A DNA stretch of 64,000 bases from Streptomyces sp. NBC_01294 (GCF_035917235.1 NZ_CP108423.1:5485501-5549500); one strand, 5' to 3'. Positions 36,319-46,012 are shown, counted from the first letter of the stretch. Numbers and translations are program-made. The notes: generated by a model from the sequence alone, not told the origin.

Positions 36319-37458
36319 GTGGCCACGGACTACTACGCCGTTCTCGGCGTGCGCCGCGACGCATCGCAGGACGAGATCAAGAAGGCCTTCCGTCGCCTCG
36401 CGCGTGAACTCCACCCGGATGTGAATCCGGACCCGAAGACGCAGGAGCGCTTCAAGGAGATCAACGCGGCTTACGAGGTGCTCTCGGACCCGCAGAAGAA
36501 GCAGGTCTACGACCTCGGCGGCGACCCGCTGTCCTCGTCCGGCGGTGGCGGCGGCGCGGGCGGATTCGGGGCGGGCGGCTTCGGCAACTTCTCCGACATC
36601 ATGGACGCCTTCTTCGGCCAGGCCTCGCAGCGCGGCCCGCGCTCGCGGACCCGCCGCGGCCAGGACGCCATGATCCGCCTCGACCTGGAACTGGACGAGG
36701 CGGCCTTCGGGACGACCAAGGACATCCAGGTCGACACGGCCGTCGTCTGCACCACCTGCTCCGGCGAGGGTGCCGCCCCCGGCACCTCGGCGCAGACGTG
36801 TGACATGTGCCGTGGCCGCGGTGAGGTCTCGCAGGTCACCCGGTCCTTCCTGGGCCAGGTCATGACCTCGCGCCCCTGCCCGCAGTGCCAGGGCTTCGGC
36901 ACCGTGGTCCCGACCCCGTGCCCCGAGTGCGCGGGCGACGGCCGGGTCCGCTCCCGTCGCAGCCTCACGGTCAAGATCCCGGCCGGTGTCGAGAACGGCA
37001 CCCGGATCCAGCTCGCGGGCGAGGGCGAGGTCGGCCCCGGCGGCGGCCCCGCCGGCGACCTGTACGTGGAGATCCACGAGCTGGCGCACCCGACCTTCCA
37101 GCGGCGGGGTGACGACCTGCACTGCACGGTCACCATCCCGATGACGGCGGCCGCGCTGGGCACCAAGTGCCCGCTGGAGACGCTGGACGGCCTGGAGGAG
37201 ATCGACATCCGGCCCGGCACCGGGTCCGGCCAGGCGATTCCGCTGCACGGGCGCGGCGTCACGCACCTGCGCGGCGGCGGGCGCGGCGACCTGATCGTGC
37301 ACGTCGAGGTCACCACCCCGGGCAAGCTGGACGCGCAGCAGGAGGACCTGCTGCGCCAGCTGGCGAAGCTGCGCGGCGAGGAGCGGCCGATGGGCCAGTT
37401 CGCGCCGGGTCAGCAGGGGTTGTTCAGCCGTCTGAAGGACGCGTTCAACGGTCGCTGA
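36319..37458 (+). CDS. dnaJ: Chaperone DnaJ (second-type, HrcA-regulated)
   Basis: 379 aa co-chaperone of DnaK. J domain with HPD in RLARELHPDVNPD near residue 34, short Gly-rich region (SGGGGGAGGFGAGGFG), four zinc-finger repeats CTTCSGEG, CDMCRGRG, CPQCQGFG, CPECAGDG (about residues 143-213), and a C-terminal substrate domain. GTG at 36319 directly follows the hrcA stop, so translation is likely coupled. A paralogue in the dnaK operon would be expected elsewhere in the genome. Confidence 0.97.
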   Translation: MATDYYAVLGVRRDASQDEIKKAFRRLARELHPDVNPDPKTQERFKEINAAYEVLSDPQKKQVYDLGGDPLSSSGGGGGAGGFGAGGFGNFSDIMDAFFGQASQRGPRSRTRRGQDAMIRLDLELDEAAFGTTKDIQVDTAVVCTTCSGEGAAPGTSAQTCDMCRGRGEVSQVTRSFLGQVMTSRPCPQCQGFGTVVPTPCPECAGDGRVRSRRSLTVKIPAGVENGTRIQLAGEGEVGPGGGPAGDLYVEIHELAHPTFQRRGDDLHCTVTIPMTAAALGTKCPLETLDGLEEIDIRPGTGSGQAIPLHGRGVTHLRGGGRGDLIVHVEVTTPGKLDAQQEDLLRQLAKLRGEERPMGQFAPGQQGLFSRLKDAFNGR

Positions 37459-37478
37459 CCGACCGGCGACCACCCGCA

Positions 37479-37512
37479 CGAGCCCGGCCAGGGGATTCCC
37501 CGGCCGGGCTCG
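37479..37512 (+). terminator. Hairpin after dnaJ
   Basis: CGAGCCCGGCC (37479-37489) pairs with GGCCGGGCTCG (37502-37512); the loop AGGGGATTCCCC has further internal pairing. No T-run. It lies 21 nt after the dnaJ stop. Confidence 0.7.
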
Positions 37513-37614
37513 TCGCATGAGCCGGGCGCGGGCCGAAGGCCGGCCGAGAAGCGGACTATGCCAGGCGAATGCCATGATTCGGCCCCCCGCTTGGGACGTG
37601 GCACGATGCAGTCC

Positions 37615-38706
37615 ATGTCCTCCGCGCCGAACGGTCCCTCCCCGTACCCGATCGTGCAGGCTCCCATGGCGGGCGGCGCCTCCTGTCCGCCGCTCGCCGC
37701 CGCCGTGTGCGAGGCGGGCGGACTGGGCTTCCTGGCGGGCGGCTACAAGACCGCCGACGGGATGTACCAGGAGATCAAGCAGGTGCGCGCGCTCACCCGG
37801 CGCCGCTTCGGGGTCAACCTCTTCATGCCGCAGACCGGCTACGTCGACCCGGCCGCCGTGGAGGCGTACCGCGGGCAGCTCGCCGGCGAGGCCAGCTGGT
37901 ACGAGATCTCGCTCGCCGAGGAGGACATCATCGGCACCAGCGACGACGGCTACGACGCCAAGCTCGCCATCCTCCTCGAAGACCCGGTCCCGGTCGTCTC
38001 GTTCACCTTCGGCTGCCCCTCCTCCGCGGCCCTCGCGGCCCTGCGCAAGGCCGGTACGTACACCGTCGTCACGGTCACCTCCGTCGAGGAGGCCTGGTCC
38101 GCCCAGCAGGCGGGCGCCGACGCCGTCTGCGTCCAGGGCGTCGAGGCCGGCGGCCACCAGGGCACCCACCGGGACGACCCCCAGGCCGACGGCACGGCGG
38201 GCGTGGGGCTCCTCGCGCTGGTGGCCCAGGTACGGGAGGCGGTGGCGCTCCCGATCATCGCGGCGGGCGGCCTCATGCGGGGCTCGCAGATCGCGGCGCT
38301 GCTGGCGGCGGGCGCCGAGGCGGCGCAGCTCGGGACGGCCTTCCTGGCCTGCCCGGAGTCGGGCGCGCACCCGGTGCACAAGAAGGCGCTGACGGACCCG
38401 CTGTTCGTCCGCACGGAACTGACCCGGGCCTTTTCCGGGCGGCCGGCGCGGGGGCTGGTGAACCGCTTCATGCGGGAGCACGGGCCGTACGCCCCGGCCG
38501 CGTACCCGCAGGTCCACCACCTGACCTCGGGGCTGCGCAAGGCGGCCGCCGCGGCCGGGGACCCGCAGGGCATGGCCCTGTGGGCGGGGCAGGGGCACCG
38601 GCTCGCGCGTGCGCTGCCGGCGGGGGAGCTGGTGGAGGTGCTGGCGGCCGAACTGGCCGAGGCACAGAGCACGTTGAAGGCAAGGCAGATGAGGAGTGCG
38701 TCATGA
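37615..38706 (+). CDS. Nitronate monooxygenase-like flavoprotein
   Basis: 363 aa TIM-barrel FMN enzyme of the NMO/2-nitropropane dioxygenase family. IVQAPMAGGASCPPLAAAV at the N-terminus, RRFGVNLFMP, FTFGCPSSAA, AVCVQGVEAGGHQGTH near residue 175 with the catalytic-type His in the AGGHxG segment, and PIIAAGGLMRG for phosphate binding. The native substrate is unknown; many members oxidise propionate 3-nitronate. ATG at 37615 or 37606 are both possible. Stop overlaps rsmE (ATGA). Confidence 0.9.
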   Translation: MSSAPNGPSPYPIVQAPMAGGASCPPLAAAVCEAGGLGFLAGGYKTADGMYQEIKQVRALTRRRFGVNLFMPQTGYVDPAAVEAYRGQLAGEASWYEISLAEEDIIGTSDDGYDAKLAILLEDPVPVVSFTFGCPSSAALAALRKAGTYTVVTVTSVEEAWSAQQAGADAVCVQGVEAGGHQGTHRDDPQADGTAGVGLLALVAQVREAVALPIIAAGGLMRGSQIAALLAAGAEAAQLGTAFLACPESGAHPVHKKALTDPLFVRTELTRAFSGRPARGLVNRFMREHGPYAPAAYPQVHHLTSGLRKAAAAAGDPQGMALWAGQGHRLARALPAGELVEVLAAELAEAQSTLKARQMRSAS

Positions 38707-39446
38707 CGGCCCCGGTGTTCGTGGTCGAAGAGGTCCCCGCGGGAGCGGAGTTCGTCCTGGACGGCCCGGAGGGCCGGCACGCGGTGTCCGTGAAGCGGCT
38801 GAACCCGGGCGAGGCGGTGGTCCTGACGGACGGCCGGGGCGGCTGGGCGGAGGCGGTCGTCAAGGCGGCGGAGGGCAAGGACCGGCTCGTCGTGGCGGTG
38901 TCCTCGGCGGGGCGGGAGCCGGAGCCGCCGGTCCGCATCACCGTCGTCCAGGCCCTGCCCAAGGGAGACCGCGGCGAGCTGGCCGTCGAGACGATGACCG
39001 AGACCGGCGTGGACGCGATCGTGCCCTGGCAGGCCTCGCGCTGCATCACGCAGTGGCGCGGCGACCGCGGGGCCAAGTCCCTGGCCAAGTGGCGGGCCAC
39101 GGCCCGGGAGGCGGGCAAGCAGTCCCGCCGGGTGCGCTTCCCGGAGGTGGCCGAGGCCATGTCCACCAAGCAGGTGGCGGCGCTGCTGGCGGGCGCCGAC
39201 CTGGCGATGGTCCTCCACGAGGACCGCGACACCCCCTCCGGGGCGCTGGCCACGGCCGAGCTGCCCGCCACCGGCTCCGTCGTCCTGGTGGTCGGCCCGG
39301 AAGGGGGCGTCTCCCCGGAGGAGCTGGCGGTCTTCGCCGAGGCGGGGGCCCACCCCTACCGCCTGGGCCGCTCCGTCCTGCGGACCTCCACGGCCGGCAC
39401 CGCGGCCACGGCGGTCCTGCTGGCCCGCACCGGGCGCTGGGCCTGA
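38703..39446 (+). CDS. rsmE: 16S rRNA (uracil-1498-N3)-methyltransferase
   Basis: 247 aa SPOUT enzyme that methylates U1498 of 16S rRNA. N-terminal PUA-like region (EGRHAVSVKRLNPGEAVVLTD), then the knotted domain with ALPKGDRGELAVETMTETG, VLVVGPEGGVSPEELAVF and YRLGRSVLRTSTAGTAAT, which form the SAM site. ATG overlaps the stop of the flavoprotein gene by 4 nt. Confidence 0.95.
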   Translation: MTAPVFVVEEVPAGAEFVLDGPEGRHAVSVKRLNPGEAVVLTDGRGGWAEAVVKAAEGKDRLVVAVSSAGREPEPPVRITVVQALPKGDRGELAVETMTETGVDAIVPWQASRCITQWRGDRGAKSLAKWRATAREAGKQSRRVRFPEVAEAMSTKQVAALLAGADLAMVLHEDRDTPSGALATAELPATGSVVLVVGPEGGVSPEELAVFAEAGAHPYRLGRSVLRTSTAGTAATAVLLARTGRWA

Positions 39447-39501
39447 CGGCCGGCCGCTGATGAACGGCCGTCGCTGATCGGCCGCTGTCGACCGGGCGGC
39501 G

Positions 39502-39543
39502 TTGACCGGCCGCCGTTGACCGGCCGCCGTTGACCGGCCGTCG
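39502..39543. repeat. Three tandem 14-bp repeats after rsmE
   Basis: TTGACCGGCCGCCG repeats at 39502-39515, 39516-39529 and, with one change, 39530-39543. Degenerate related units (TGATCGGCCGCTG, TGAACGGCCGTCG) lie at 39458-39500, so the array is about six units. Confidence 0.9.
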
Positions 39544-39619
39544 TTGATCGCCCGCCCCCCGGGGCGGCGCGGGGCTGGATACGATGCCCGGACCGATCAA
39601 CGTCACGGGAGGCTCAGCA

Positions 39620-39979
39620 ATGGCCGGGGAACCGCAGGCCGACTGCCTGTTCTGCAAGATCGTCGAGGGGCACATCCCCGCGACCGTGGTCCGGGAGACC
39701 GAGACCACGGTCGCCTTCCGGGACATCAACCCGCAGGCGCCCACGCACGTGCTCGTCATTCCCAAGGTGCACTACCCCGACGCGGCCTCCCTCGCCGCCG
39801 CCGAGCCGGGCGTCGCCGCGGACATACTGCGCGAGGCCGCCCAGGTCGCCGCCGACGAGAAGATCGACGACCACGGCTACCGGATCGTCTTCAACACCGG
39901 CTCCGGCGCCGGGCAGACCGTCTGGCACGCCCACGCGCACGTCCTGGGCGGCCGCGGCCTCCAGTGGCCCCCGGGATAG
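39620..39979 (+). CDS. HIT family protein (histidine triad)
   Basis: 119 aa nucleotide hydrolase of the HINT branch. CLFCKIVEGHIPA at the N-terminus, the GYRIVFNTGSGAGQTVWH segment before the triad, and HAHAHVLGG as the catalytic HxHxHxx (about residue 106). ATG at 39620 has GGGAGG 7 nt upstream. The ATG at 39584 is rejected because it overlaps TACGAT (39580-39585), the probable -10 box. rnz begins 3 bp after the stop, so both are likely one transcript. Confidence 0.94.
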   Translation: MAGEPQADCLFCKIVEGHIPATVVRETETTVAFRDINPQAPTHVLVIPKVHYPDAASLAAAEPGVAADILREAAQVAADEKIDDHGYRIVFNTGSGAGQTVWHAHAHVLGGRGLQWPPG

Positions 39980-39982
39980 CAC

Positions 39983-40888
39983 GTGTCCGTACGAGAGTTC
40001 GTGGTGCTGGGCACGGCCAGCCAGGTGCCCACCCGCCACCGCAACCACAACGGCTACCTGCTGCGCTGGGACGGCGAGGGCATCCTCTTCGACCCGGGCG
40101 AGGGCACCCAGCGCCAGATGCTGCGTGCCGGGGTGGCCGCGCACGACATCAACCGGATCTGTATCACCCACTTCCACGGTGACCACAGCCTCGGCCTCGC
40201 CGGGGTGATCCAGCGGATCAACCTCGACCAGGTCCCGCACCCCGTCACCGCGCACTACCCGGCCTCGGGGCAGAAGTTCTTCGACCGGCTGCGCTACGCC
40301 ACGGCCTACCGCGAGAGCGTCCCGCTCCACGAGGAGCCGGTGGCCGCGGACGGGCCGCTGGCGCGCGGGGCCTCGTACGTCCTGGAGGCCCGGCTGCTCT
40401 CGCACCCGGTCGAGTCCTTCGGCTACCGGATCACCGAGCCCGACGGGCGCCGCATGGTGCCGGAGCTGCTCGCCCACCACGGGATCAAGGGACCCGACGT
40501 CGGCCGGATCCAGCGCGAGGGGCAGCTCGGCGGCGTCACCCTGGACGACGTCAGCGAGCACAGGCCCGGACAGCGGTTCGCCTTCGTCATGGACACCCGG
40601 CTCTGCCCCGGCGTGGACGCGCTCGCCGAGGGCTGCGACCTGCTGGTGATCGAGTCGACCTTCCTCGACGAGGACGAACGGCTGGCCACCGACCACGGAC
40701 ACCTCACCGCCGGCCAGGCGGCGCGGGTCGCGCGGGACGCGGGCGTACGGCACCTGGTGCTGACGCACTTCTCGCAGCGCTACACGGACCCCTCCGAGTT
40801 CGAGCGCCAGGCGCGTGCGGCGGGCTTCGAGGGGGAGCTGACGGTGGCCGCCGACCTGGTGCGGGTGCCGCTGCCCAAGCGGGGCTGA
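39983..40888 (+). CDS. rnz: Ribonuclease Z (tRNA 3'-endonuclease)
   Basis: 301 aa. Removes 3' trailers from pre-tRNAs, needed here because neither tRNA-Ala in the window encodes CCA. Beta-lactamase-type metal motif [14 protein letters not shown] near residue 65, [12 protein letters not shown] upstream, [11 protein letters not shown] (bridging Asp near residue 205) and [10 protein letters not shown] (last His near 260). GTG at 39983. Confidence 0.95.
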   Translation: MSVREFVVLGTASQVPTRHRNHNGYLLRWDGEGILFDPGEGTQRQMLRAGVAAHDINRICITHFHGDHSLGLAGVIQRINLDQVPHPVTAHYPASGQKFFDRLRYATAYRESVPLHEEPVAADGPLARGASYVLEARLLSHPVESFGYRITEPDGRRMVPELLAHHGIKGPDVGRIQREGQLGGVTLDDVSEHRPGQRFAFVMDTRLCPGVDALAEGCDLLVIESTFLDEDERLATDHGHLTAGQAARVARDAGVRHLVLTHFSQRYTDPSEFERQARAAGFEGELTVAADLVRVPLPKRG

Positions 40889-41054
40889 GCCGGACGCGGT
40901 GCCGGGGCTCCCCGCGCCGGCCCCCGTGCCTCGACCGCGGCACGACTGGACGGGTAGGTGATCTGCGCCACACTGGGTTTTGGTTCTGGCCCGGTCGGGC
41001 AGGACTGGCAGCTTTCCAGCGAAACGGCCCTTCGAGCACCCCGGGGAGTACACC

Positions 41055-42149
41055 GTGACCAGTAGGGACTTCGACAGCCGCGCGGCAGCGGTGGACCCGC
41101 TCGGTCCCGTGCGCGACCCCGAGGAGCCGGGCTGTGACGTCTTCCTGACCGGAACGGTCTTCCTCGACATCATCTTCACCGGCCTCGACTCGGCTCCGGT
41201 GCGCGGTACGGAGTCCTGGGCCCGCGGCATGGGCTCCAGCCCCGGCGGCGTGGCCAACATGGCCACCGCCCTGGCCCGGCTCGGTCTGCGCACCTCGCTG
41301 GCCGCGGCCTTCGGGGACGACCACTACGGCGAGTACTGCTGGGACGCCCTTGAGCAGGGCGAGGGCATCGACCTGTCCATGTCGCGCACCGTCCGCGGCT
41401 GGCACAGCCCCGTCACCGTCTCGATGGCCTACGAGGGCGAGCGCACGATGGTCTCGCACGGCCACGAGGCCCCTCCGCCGGCGGGCCCCGGGCCCTTCCC
41501 GCAGTGCCCGCCGAGAGCCCGTGCGGCCGTGGCCGCGCTGGGGCCCGGCCGCGGCGAGGAGTGGATCGGCGAGGCCGCCCGGCGCGGCTCGCGGATCTTC
41601 GCGGACGTGGGGTGGGACGAGAGCGGCCGGTGGGACCTGGGGGCCTTGGCCGACCTGGAGCACTGCGAGGCCTTCCTGCCGAACGCGGGCGAGGCCATGC
41701 GGTACACCCGCACCGACTGTCCGCGGGCGGCGGCCCGGGCGCTGGCGGAGAAGGTGCCGATCGCGGTGGTCACGATGGGCGCGGAGGGCTCGTACGCGGT
41801 GGACGGGCGCACCGGGGAGACGGCCCACGTCCCCGGGATCACGGTGGACGAGCTGGACCCCACGGGCGCGGGGGACGTGTACGTGGCGGGCTTCGTCACC
41901 GGCACCCTGGCGGGCTGGCCGCTCGCCGACCGCCTCGCCTTCGCCGGGCTGACGGCGGCCCTGTCGGTCCAGGAGTTCGGCGGCTCCCTGTCGGCCCCCG
42001 GCTGGCCCGAGGTGGCCCACTGGTGGCGGGCCGCCCCGGAGGCCCTGCGCGGCCGCTACGGCTTCCTGGACGACCTCATCCCGCCTGCTGCCGGCCCGGC
42101 GGCCCGGCGCAGGGCCGTGCCGACGATCGGCTTCCGGCACTCGGCGTAG
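41055..42149 (+). CDS. PfkB family carbohydrate kinase
   Basis: 364 aa ribokinase-fold enzyme. Substrate region GSSPGGVANMATALARLGLR near residue 60, FADVGWDESGRWDL, NAGEAMRYT, and the anion-hole/catalytic signature ELDPTGAGDVYVAGF near residue 270. It probably phosphorylates a sugar or nucleoside; the substrate is unknown. GTG at 41055 with GGGGAG 6 nt upstream. An insertion rich in Pro and Gly near residue 140 (APPPAGPGPFPQCPP) is unusual. The upstream 40889-41054 shows nothing else. Confidence 0.9.
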   Translation: MTSRDFDSRAAAVDPLGPVRDPEEPGCDVFLTGTVFLDIIFTGLDSAPVRGTESWARGMGSSPGGVANMATALARLGLRTSLAAAFGDDHYGEYCWDALEQGEGIDLSMSRTVRGWHSPVTVSMAYEGERTMVSHGHEAPPPAGPGPFPQCPPRARAAVAALGPGRGEEWIGEAARRGSRIFADVGWDESGRWDLGALADLEHCEAFLPNAGEAMRYTRTDCPRAAARALAEKVPIAVVTMGAEGSYAVDGRTGETAHVPGITVDELDPTGAGDVYVAGFVTGTLAGWPLADRLAFAGLTAALSVQEFGGSLSAPGWPEVAHWWRAAPEALRGRYGFLDDLIPPAAGPAARRRAVPTIGFRHSA

Positions 42150-42300
42150 GGCGTGCCCGGGGCCCGGAACGCGAGGGTCCGCGGGCGGCCGGTAAAACCT
42201 CTCGGGGAAGCCGCGGCGGCGACGTACGCTTGGTACTCCGGAGGTCGTCGATCGGCGCGGCCCCTCAGCGGGAGGTATGCGCAGGCCACAGTGCCGGCCC

Positions 42301-43347
42301 ATGACTCAGACATCGACAGCCCACATCCCCGCGCCGGGGCAGGCGCGAGCGCACTTCACCGTACCGGCGACGCACCCGATGGTGACGGTGCTCGGCTCGG
42401 GCGACGCCCTGTTGCGCGTGATCGAGAAGGCCTTCCCGAAGGCCGACATCCATGTTCGGGGCAATCAGGTCAGCGCGATCGGCGCGGCGGCGGAAGTCGC
42501 GCTGATCCAGCGACTGTTCGACGAGATGATGCTGGTGCTCCGCACCGGGCAGCCGATGACGGAGGACGCAGTGGAACGCTCGATCGCCATGCTCCAGGCG
42601 AGCGCCAATGGGAACGGCGACGGCCCCGCGGAGACGCCTGCCGAGGTGCTCACCCAGAACATCCTCTCCAGCCGCGGACGCACCATCCGCCCCAAGACCC
42701 TCAACCAGAAGCGGTACGTCGACGCGATCGACAAGAACACGATCGTCTTCGGCATCGGCCCCGCCGGTACCGGCAAGACCTACCTCGCCATGGCCAAGGC
42801 GGTCCAGGCCCTGCAGTCCAAGCAGGTCAGCCGGATCATCCTGACGCGGCCCGCCGTCGAGGCGGGGGAGCGGCTCGGCTTCCTGCCGGGCACCCTCTTC
42901 GACAAGATCGACCCGTACCTGCGCCCGCTCTACGACGCGCTGCACGACATGATCGACCCGGATTCGATCCCGCGGCTCATGGCCGCCGGGACCATCGAGG
43001 TGGCACCCCTGGCCTACATGAGGGGTCGCACCCTCAATGAGGCCTTTGTCGTCCTCGACGAGGCGCAGAACACCACCGCCGAGCAGATGAAGATGTTCCT
43101 GACCCGGCTCGGCTTCGACTCGAAGATCGTCGTCACCGGTGACGTCACCCAGATCGACCTGCCGGGTGGCGCCAAGAGCGGTCTGCGTCAGGTCCAGGAG
43201 ATCCTCGAAGGGCTTCCGGACATCCACTTCTCGCGGCTCACGTCCGAGGATGTCGTCCGCCACAAGCTGGTCGGCCGTATCGTCGACGCGTACGAGAAGT
43301 ACGACGACGGCCAGCAGCAGGCCGCGAACGGCCACCAGCGGAAGTAG
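42301..43347 (+). CDS. phoH: PhoH-like ATPase
   Basis: 348 aa. P-loop [13 protein letters not shown] near residue 155, [15 protein letters not shown], Walker [11 protein letters not shown] near residue 250, [12 protein letters not shown]. The N-terminal domain ([21 protein letters not shown]) is typical of PhoH linked to ybeY in rRNA and RNA metabolism. ATG at 42301 is preferred; an earlier ATG at 42277 has GGGAGG only 1 nt upstream. ybeY follows at 13 bp and CNNM/CorC overlaps ybeY, forming one operon. Confidence 0.93.
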   Translation: MTQTSTAHIPAPGQARAHFTVPATHPMVTVLGSGDALLRVIEKAFPKADIHVRGNQVSAIGAAAEVALIQRLFDEMMLVLRTGQPMTEDAVERSIAMLQASANGNGDGPAETPAEVLTQNILSSRGRTIRPKTLNQKRYVDAIDKNTIVFGIGPAGTGKTYLAMAKAVQALQSKQVSRIILTRPAVEAGERLGFLPGTLFDKIDPYLRPLYDALHDMIDPDSIPRLMAAGTIEVAPLAYMRGRTLNEAFVVLDEAQNTTAEQMKMFLTRLGFDSKIVVTGDVTQIDLPGGAKSGLRQVQEILEGLPDIHFSRLTSEDVVRHKLVGRIVDAYEKYDDGQQQAANGHQRK

Positions 43348-43360
43348 AACCCAGCGCACC

Positions 43361-43858
43361 ATGTCGATCGACGTCAACAACGAGTCCGGAACCGAGGTCG
43401 ACGAGCAGGCGATCCTCGACATCGCCCGCTACGCGCTCACCCGGATGCGGATCCACCCCCTCTCGGAGCTCTCCGTCATCGTCATCGACGAGGACGCCAT
43501 GGAGCAGCTCCACATCCAGTGGATGGACCTGCCCGGCCCGACCGACGTCATGTCCTTCCCGATGGACGAGCTCCGGCCGCCGACGAAGGACGACGAGGAG
43601 CCCCCGCAGGGGCTCCTCGGTGACATCGTGCTCTGCCCCGAGGTCGCGAAGAGGCAGGGCGAGGAAGCCCCGACGCAGCACTCCATGGACGAGGAGCTCC
43701 AGCTCCTGACCGTCCACGGAGTGCTGCACCTCCTCGGCTACGACCACGAGGAGCCGGACGAGAAGGCCGAGATGTTCGGCCTCCAGGCGGCCATCGTCGA
43801 CGGCTGGCGCGGTGAGCGCGGCATGACCGGTCCGTCGCCGGCACCGACCGTCTCGTGA
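43361..43858 (+). CDS. ybeY: rRNA maturation endoribonuclease YbeY
   Basis: 165 aa. The zinc motif [16 protein letters not shown] (HGxLHLxGYDH) is near residue 114, with [10 protein letters not shown] and [12 protein letters not shown] upstream, all diagnostic. YbeY acts in 16S rRNA 3' maturation and 70S quality control. ATG at 43361; the stop overlaps the GTG start of the CNNM/CorC gene. Followed in other bacteria by era, which here lies 8 kb downstream. Confidence 0.96.
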   Translation: MSIDVNNESGTEVDEQAILDIARYALTRMRIHPLSELSVIVIDEDAMEQLHIQWMDLPGPTDVMSFPMDELRPPTKDDEEPPQGLLGDIVLCPEVAKRQGEEAPTQHSMDEELQLLTVHGVLHLLGYDHEEPDEKAEMFGLQAAIVDGWRGERGMTGPSPAPTVS

Positions 43859-45159
43859 ACGCGGCCCAGCTCATCACCGGGGCAGTGCTGCTGGTGGTGG
43901 TGGCCTGGTTCGCGGCGTGTGCCGAGTCCGGCATCGCCCGTATTTCCAGCTTCCGCGCCGAGCAGGCCGTACGGGAGGGCCGGCGCGGCAGCGAGAAGCT
44001 CGCCCAGGTCGCCGGCGACCCCACCCGCTACCTCAACGTGGCCCTGCTGGTCCGCGTCACCTGCGAGATGGCGGCGGGGGTGCTCGTCACCTACGTCTGC
44101 CTCGACGAGTTCGGCGAGAACTGGACCGCGCTGCTCGTGGCGATCGCCGTCATGGTGCTGGTCTCCTTCGTCGCCGTGGGGGTCTCCCCGCGCACGATCG
44201 GCCGCCAGCACCCGCTGAACACCGCGACGGCCGCCGCGTACGTCCTCGTGCCGCTGGCCCGGGTCATGGGGCCGATCCCGCAGCTGCTGATCCTCATCGG
44301 CAACGCGCTCACGCCCGGGAAGGGCTTCCGCAAGGGGCCGTTCGCCTCCGAGGCCGAGCTGCGCGCGATGGTGGACCTCGCGGAGCGGGAATCGCTGATC
44401 GAGGACGACGAGCGCCGGATGGTGCACCAGGTCTTCGAGCTCGGCGACACGCTGGTGCGCGAGGTGATGGTGCCGCGCACCGACCTGGTCTGCATCGAGC
44501 GGTACAAGACGGTCCGTCAGGCGACCACGCTCGCCCTGCGATCCGGCTTCTCGCGCATCCCGGTGACCGGGGAGAACGAGGACGACATCGTCGGGATCGT
44601 CTACCTGAAGGACCTGGTCCGCAAGACGCACATCAGCCGGGACGCGGAGTCCGACCTGGTCTCGACGGCGATGCGGCCGGCCGTCTTCGTGCCGGACACC
44701 AAGAACGCGGGCGATCTGCTGCGCGAGATGCAGCAGGTGCGCAACCACGTGGCCGTCGTGATCGACGAGTACGGCGGCACGGCCGGCATCGTCACCATCG
44801 AGGACATCCTCGAGGAGATCGTCGGCGAGATCACGGACGAGTACGACCGGGAGCTCCCGCCGGTCGAGGACCTGGGCGGGGACCGCTACCGGGTCACGGC
44901 GCGGCTGGACATCACCGATCTCGGTGAGCTGTTCAAGGTCGACTCCTTCGACGACGAGGACGTGGAGACGGTCGGCGGTCTGCTGGCGAAGGCGCTGGGC
45001 CGGGTGCCCATCGCGGGCGCCTCGGCGCTGGTGGAGCTGCCGGACGGGCGTCCGCTGCGGCTGACGGCCGAGTCCCCGGCGGGGCGGCGGAACAAGATCG
45101 TCACGGTGCTCGTGGAACCGGTGGACGCGGACGGGTCCGCGGGGGAGGAGGGGGAATGA
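43855..45159 (+). CDS. CNNM/CorC (hemolysin C-like) transporter protein
   Basis: 434 aa. CNNM transmembrane domain over residues 1-140 ([20 protein letters not shown], then [18 protein letters not shown]), the EREMIEDDE-like [20 protein letters not shown] near 180, paired CBS domains ([49 protein letters not shown]), and a C-terminal CorC_HlyC domain ([18 protein letters not shown]). Homologues are linked to Mg2+/Co2+ transport. GTG overlaps ybeY by 4 nt, and the next gene overlaps it by 4 nt. Confidence 0.93.
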   Translation: MNAAQLITGAVLLVVVAWFAACAESGIARISSFRAEQAVREGRRGSEKLAQVAGDPTRYLNVALLVRVTCEMAAGVLVTYVCLDEFGENWTALLVAIAVMVLVSFVAVGVSPRTIGRQHPLNTATAAAYVLVPLARVMGPIPQLLILIGNALTPGKGFRKGPFASEAELRAMVDLAERESLIEDDERRMVHQVFELGDTLVREVMVPRTDLVCIERYKTVRQATTLALRSGFSRIPVTGENEDDIVGIVYLKDLVRKTHISRDAESDLVSTAMRPAVFVPDTKNAGDLLREMQQVRNHVAVVIDEYGGTAGIVTIEDILEEIVGEITDEYDRELPPVEDLGGDRYRVTARLDITDLGELFKVDSFDDEDVETVGGLLAKALGRVPIAGASALVELPDGRPLRLTAESPAGRRNKIVTVLVEPVDADGSAGEEGE

Positions 45160-45518
45160 CCCCGGAGCGGCTGCGGGAGTTCTGTCTGGGCTTCAACGCG
45201 GCGGTGGAGGAGTTCCCCTTCGGGCCGGAGACTTCGGTGTTCAAGGTGCTGGGCAAGGTGTTCGCGCTCACGGCGCTGGACGCGCAGCCGCTGAAGGTCA
45301 ACCTCAAGTGCGAACCGGAGCAGGCGGTGCGGCTGCGCGAGGAGCACGAGGCGATCGTGCCGGGCTACCACATGAACAAGCGGCACTGGAACACGGTGAC
45401 GGTGGGCGGGCCGGGCGGCCTGCCGGACCGCCTCGTGCGCGAGCTGGTGGAGGACTCGTACGACCTGGTGGTCGCGGGTCTGCCGCGGGCGGAGCGGTTG
45501 CGGCTCGACCGGCCGTGA
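45156..45518 (+). CDS. MmcQ/YjbR family protein
   Basis: 120 aa. Family signature: EFPFGPETSVFKVLGKVFAL near residue 17, LKVNLKCEPEQAVRLREEHE, and YHMNKRHWNTVTVGG near residue 70, which matches the GYHMNKxHWN core. YjbR proteins have a double-wing DNA-binding-like fold but no firm biochemical role. ATG overlaps the stop of the CNNM/CorC gene, ending a phoH-ybeY-CNNM-yjbR operon. Confidence 0.93.
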   Translation: MTPERLREFCLGFNAAVEEFPFGPETSVFKVLGKVFALTALDAQPLKVNLKCEPEQAVRLREEHEAIVPGYHMNKRHWNTVTVGGPGGLPDRLVRELVEDSYDLVVAGLPRAERLRLDRP

Positions 45519-45585
45519 CGGTGCGCCCGGGTCGGCGGCGGGGTGGTCGTGCGGGGGCGCGGGGGCGCTCCCTATGCTTTCGACC

Positions 45586-45942
45586 ATGAGCGAGAGCACT
45601 GGGATCGACCCCGAGGACAGCAAGATCATCACGCTGGCGCGCAGCGCCCGGGCCCGCAACGGCGTTCCCGAGGGGGCGGCGGTGCGCGACGAGACGGGCC
45701 GCACCTACGTCGCCGGGACGGTGGAGCTCGACTCCCTCAAGCTGAGCGCGCTGCAGACCGCGGTCGCGATGGCCGTGGCGAGCGGGGCGCGGTCCCTGGA
45801 GGCGGCGGCGGTCGTCAGCGCGGCGGACGCCCCGGCGGAGGCCGACCGCGCGGCCGTCCGCGATCTCGGTGGCCCGGGCACGCCGGTGCTGCTGGCGGGC
45901 CCGGACGGCACCCTGAAGTCGACGACCCCGGCCGGCGCCTAG
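45586..45942 (+). CDS. Cytidine-deaminase-like protein lacking the zinc site
   Basis: 118 aa. Fold outline resembles CDA: DSKIITLARSARARNGVPEGAAVRD split at the first strand, GRTYVAGTVELDS, LQTAVAMAVASGAR and AVRDLGGPGTPVLLAG. In a true CDA the helix after the Asn/Glu strand starts CAE and a later PCxxC completes the zinc site. Here no His/Cys-Ala-Glu or PCxxC exists; the protein contains no Cys. ATG at 45586 has TATGCT (45573-45578) 7 nt upstream. Annotated in relatives as cytidine deaminase, but catalysis looks impossible. Confidence 0.75.
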   Translation: MSESTGIDPEDSKIITLARSARARNGVPEGAAVRDETGRTYVAGTVELDSLKLSALQTAVAMAVASGARSLEAAAVVSAADAPAEADRAAVRDLGGPGTPVLLAGPDGTLKSTTPAGA

Positions 45943-46012
45943 CCTCCCGGCGGGGTTGCCGACGCCCCTCGCCCGCCCGGGCCAAATCCAGCCGCGCCTG
46001 CACCATCCCAGC

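Noticed and set aside
39458..39543. CRISPR array
   Set aside because: Units are contiguous 14-mers without spacers and no cas genes are present. The same holds for the repeats at 19133 and 31477.
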